A stretch of 64,000 nucleotides of DNA from contig JAKCOZ010000001.1 in NCBI GenBank assembly GCA_022605955.1, positions 100,782,211 through 100,846,210 of the forward strand, given 5' to 3'. The notes under the pieces were generated by a model. That model did not search any database. It saw only the letters and a list, made by a program, of their open reading frames with translations, and was not told the origin of the DNA. This document shows, in pieces, positions 59,842 to 64,000 of the stretch (positions within the stretch are counted from its first letter, which is position 1; the number at the start of each line of letters is the position of its first letter). The position numbers and the translations under genes were made by a program. This stretch comes from Rallus limicola. Lineage: Eukaryota > Chordata > Aves > Gruiformes > Rallidae.

Positions 59842-62800
59842 TATGTGTATATACATATATTCAAAAAACTCTTGCATGAATCAGGCACTTTTTCTGTATT
59901 TTTACACACACAAAATGTGTGCAATAAGGTAATATGCAAGGATAAGTTAAAAAAAAACCCAGCCTCTAGTTAAGTGAAATTTATGATATTTGAAAAAAAT
60001 ACAAACAAAACCCAACAAATATTCTGTGTTAAGAAGAACAGTTGATGCACATGATAGGTGGCACACAATTTCTGCTCACATTGTGGTAGAAGAAAAATGC
60101 TTGCTGCTGATTCTACTGGAGATTAAAATTCTGGCAAAAAAAATATACCAGGGAATGACAATGCTTTTCTGTGGTAACTGTAGTGCCACTTGAATCTCTA
60201 CATGTGTCATTTATTGTCAATCTCAGGAAAAAGATCAAGCAGAGATCTAAACATTCAAAAGTATATTCCTAGAGTTCTTGTATTTCCTAACATACAGATT
60301 GTAACGGGTGCCAGGAAGAACATGTAAGGGCTGAGGAATACACATTCTACCAATCAACAACTACTTGGTTGGGGATTTTTTTTTTGTTTTTTGTTTTTTT
60401 TCTTTTTAAACAGTAAGTTGGCACTGAAATCATTATCAGATTTCTCATCTGCCTTGGGTAATGTGAATCTGCATCATCAGCAGTTAGTAAACCTGCGGTT
60501 ATTCCTTGTAGGCATTTCAGGTTTCAGCAGAGATGTCAGTGTTCACTGTTTCAAAGGAATTAATCAGCTCTAGGCATCAGCCTAGACTTCAGCTATCTCA
60601 GTCTGTTACGGTTTCCTATCTGAAACCTCCCTGAGTGAAAGAAACCACTCACTAATCTCTGCAACATTTTGGCAACAAATTGGGTCAATAGAAAGTTGAT
60701 TCTTAGGGTGTAAATGTTAAAAAGTTATAGAAGATAAATAAGAATTTAGGATAAAACAAAGGTAAAACATAGCAGAAAGACTGGAAATATTTTAAAAGAA
60801 GTAGATTAATGACAGCAATAAGGAAACCATTACAGCTTGTTGGCTTATTGAAAGTATGTATTAATCTGGGTAAGAAAAAAAATACTTTCCAAAAGTGGTA
60901 TGCAGGTGATGTTCCCACTGAAGGTACAGGACAGGAGAGTTCTCTTTAAATTAAGGTGGATGTTTTTGTAAAATAGCTGAATTTACATAGAGTGAAGAAA
61001 AATAACATTTAAAAATGGTGAAGAAAGTTCCATGCCAGTACTATTGAAAAGGTTAGTTATATGTGCTTAAGCATAGGCTTAGAAGGTAAATAATTTCCAG
61101 TTTATGAAGTACTCTATATACATGACCTAATGGAGTTTAAATTATTTAAACATTTATATTTAATTTCTTGTACCTCTATCATGTTAATGATATTACTATG
61201 CATTAACATTAAAATGGTAACATAAGTGGTTTTTATTCTGAACATGTAAGGGAAAAGAATTAATGATGCATAATATATGGCTATTATTTAACAAAAAGTG
61301 AATCAGATTTAAAAAAACCCCACTAGTTCCAGAAGTCTTACTTTCATTGTTTTGTTTCAGGACACTAAAATTTTGCTTCAGCTATCAATGTCATTTCTGA
61401 AGCAAGAGGCAAGACAACATTTTCCCAACATTAAAAGCTAAATGAACTTGGACTATTTGGATCTTTACAAACAAGGGGGAAAAAATGATGCAAAGAAAAA
61501 ATGGATGTTAAAAATATGAGATTTTTTTTTTAGTCAAGACTGGCTGTTTAAAAAAAGAAAAAAAAAAAGAAAAATGAGAACATGGTGTATATTTCTAAAT
61601 AAAACACAGTATTGAAGACTTCTAAGACTTTGTTCCCTACATCACTATTACATTCTTGATTTTCAACTTGTATAGGTGAGAAGTCCTGAGTCACAAACCA
61701 TCAGTGGTTCATTCTTACAAGGACAGCAGCAGTGAAAGAAAAAGAGTGAAGCAGAAAGTACAAGGTCCTGTTGAACAATTATGGTACATCTGTAAGACTT
61801 GCAAACAGCATCATAATTCTTTATTAAAAAACATTATAAGGTTTTGCTGCAAATAAATGACCAGCCAAATTTCCTCAGTATTCAATATATGGAAAAATTG
61901 TTCAGTTTTCTCTGTCATCAAAACAGCAAGTACTCCTCCCAAAGAAATGAAGCAGAAAATCCAAATAACCCATAGTCAATATCTACATAGCATCATTCCT
62001 CACCTAAGGATAAATCATTCCTTAATCAGTAAAACAAACAAAATAAAAATGCAAACCAGCAACTTTACCAGTCGCAATGAGAAAGACAAAATAATAATAT
62101 TACCCTCTGTGACAGAACTACCACAGCATAGTGCAGTGTAGAAACACTGTGCCAGATATACAAACCATGGGTAAAAATTCAAGGTAATGATATAGTCTCA
62201 ACTCAGAGCAACACCTGGACACTCAGGTTTATAGAAAAATGACTGAGACAATCAATTTACTGTATAGCTAATTGACTCAAAGAAAAAAAAAAAAAGCCTA
62301 AAAAAGAGGAAATTAATTAAAGTTATTGCCTTAATGAGAAATATTAAAGACTGATGTGTGTGTTTAACATCCACTGTAAAACTGAGGACATGCAGCATTA
62401 TCAACTCACTTCTACAGCATATTAAAGATTTGTACTCGATTACAGTCATTGCCCAAAACCTGAACAAGGGCATATTTGTAAATACTAATGCAAGGCATCA
62501 TTTCAATCTGACATGTCATTAAAATAGCCTGCAAGGTGAATAGGATCTTACTATCTAGAACAAGAAGTTAAGTGAGATAGAAATCAGTGGTAAAGGATTT
62601 AATCTCCCCAGCAAAACAGAGTTCTTTTTAAAGGAAACTGAGCAAAATAAAGTCCCCAGGCAAATTCTAATCTCTACTGAACTACATTATGTGAAGGTCA
62701 ATCAGTAGGGAAGGGAGAAAATAGAAATGTGATCTATAGGGGCACAGAGATACCACTACAGTAGCCTTGAAAAGAGCAATCTGAAATTGCAGCAAGCCAT

Positions 62801-64000
62801 TTCGATCACAGCAGTAGAACAGGAAAAGCTTAACTTGAAGTATCAACTGTAACTCAGTAAGAACCATGATGGATGAGGTTCAGTAATTTCATGAGTGCAC
62901 TGTTTGAATAAGTGTGTTAATGTCTATTTTTTCAAAGGAATTAATTGATAAAAGTCAAACATTGCATCCAAGAAGATAAACCACACAGCTCCTACCTGGT
63001 AGCATCGGAAATATGAAATGCAAGTGTAGCATGTGAATAAAACACCATCATTACCATTTCAGTATTATCTCTGTGAATTATTTCCATCTCTCACAAATCC
63101 TCTTCTAAGAGACTCTCATGAGTCACTGCTGCTTTAGCTTGATTCTCTTGGTTACTGTACATGACAACTGTCATTCTACAGCAAATCCCAACGGATTTGA
63201 TACCTACTTATGAATGCCATGATCAGAAACAAATCAATTAAAACTTAGCATTTATGCTTACTTGTGCTTGGCATATTACCTTGAAAGTTAACAAGGTAGA
63301 CATTATGGTGGCAGTCCTATTTCCACCCCTATGACACAGAAAAAACCCCATGAACCTCTGCTTTCTGCATCTGTCACCAGAATCCACCTATTCTAAATAT
63401 AGGGCTTCTCTTTCAAGCATTGAAGCTTTTGGTTCCCGGTTTCTTATAGAAATTACCTGTCAACTTGAAGATATCTTTCCCCAGTCCCACAGGATATGCC
63501 AAATGTTGTTTCTCAATAGAAAATCACAAATAAATCAACACAGATATTGCCCACCAGAAAAAGGTCCAGCTGCTGTAATTACCTGTATCTATGGAACAAA
63601 TCTTCAGGAATTAGCTCTATAAAAGCTTTATAGAACAAACAGTACCATATCAATCAGCTAAGGAGAGGAACCTCAGCTCTGTATATAACTAGCAATTACC
63701 AAATCAAAATTTTAAATTCCTGAAAAAAATTCTAATGCTTTTTAACATTTTCCCTAAATTTACTTAAATATTAACACAACAAGAAAACATGGAAAATATG
63801 GAAAAATTGTCTGCATTTTCTCAATCTATACCAGTCTTCATGTGACCAAGTGTTTGATGTCTTTGCTTTAATTCATGGCCAATAGGAATAGAAAATCTTT
63901 AAAAGAAGAACACCTACCTTTCTACCAGAGGAGTACAAAATTAAATTGACACTCCTTATAGTGTCATTTGTGGAATATCTTCATTGCTTCAATGATGCTC
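59842..64000. other. AT-rich stretch without recognised gene
   Basis: AT-rich unique DNA with a T-rich (GTTTTTT) tract at 60377-60410 and A-rich tracts at 61548-61574 and 62281-62295. Frames of 60-94 codons (for example plus 61857-62141 and plus 63350-63622) show no recognisable domain or gene context. Confidence 0.5.

Noticed and set aside
1..64000. CRISPR arrays, tRNA, rRNA, operons or bacterial-type signals
   Set aside because: No regularly spaced direct repeats or RNA gene signatures were seen. The repeat content is vertebrate, specifically avian, so such calls would be unsupported.

Overview
The window looks like a gene-poor stretch of a bird genome, probably Neoaves; the order cannot be told from the sequence. 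The evidence is its repeats. At least a dozen fragments of CR1 LINEs have avian-type 3' ends (a GTTGGACTAGATGATC-like block followed by ATTCTATGA/ATTCTGTGA tails). Several endogenous retrovirus LTRs of families common in birds are also present, on an AT-rich background. No host protein-coding gene, exon, rRNA, tRNA or CRISPR array could be supported. The open reading frames are short (under about 150 codons), and the longest lie antisense inside LTRs or in CR1 remnants. The window is therefore intergenic or deep intronic.

Layout. 1-4440: a C-rich G-quadruplex-type start, a decayed CR1 ORF2 end, a minus-strand LTR (from 1346), a plus-strand ERV-L-like pol remnant (integrase core, about 2560-2960), and a short CR1 tail. 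4441-13559: AT-rich unique sequence with microsatellites. 13560-16048: an unusual CR1 fragment that keeps the 5' half (ORF1 part plus endonuclease) and lacks the reverse transcriptase and 3' end. 16049-25600: two related minus-strand CR1 copies, the second interrupted by a nested CR1 tail, and a fold-back LTR structure (21383-22343). 25600-31650: unique sequence with paired hairpins near 29.5 kb and a complete 1,235-bp solo LTR (30408-31642) with a 5-bp target-site duplication. 31650-45920: unique AT-rich sequence with a second complete solo LTR (42379-42965). 45921-64000: five CR1 fragments, including pieces of the reverse transcriptase, and a third complete solo LTR (51150-51713).

How the parts relate. 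Nothing here forms a pathway or operon. The window records successive retrotransposition: older CR1 insertions, ERV-L-type proviruses reduced to solo LTRs, at least one insertion inside an earlier one, and later rearrangement. All coding remnants of mobile elements seen are broken by stops, frameshifts or lost catalytic residues. I found no convincing sign of an undescribed functional system. The best leads are the fold-back LTR, the nested CR1, the 5'-half CR1, the octamer/TATA promoter and internal duplication of the 30.4-kb LTR, and the paired perfect hairpins at 29.48-29.55 kb.
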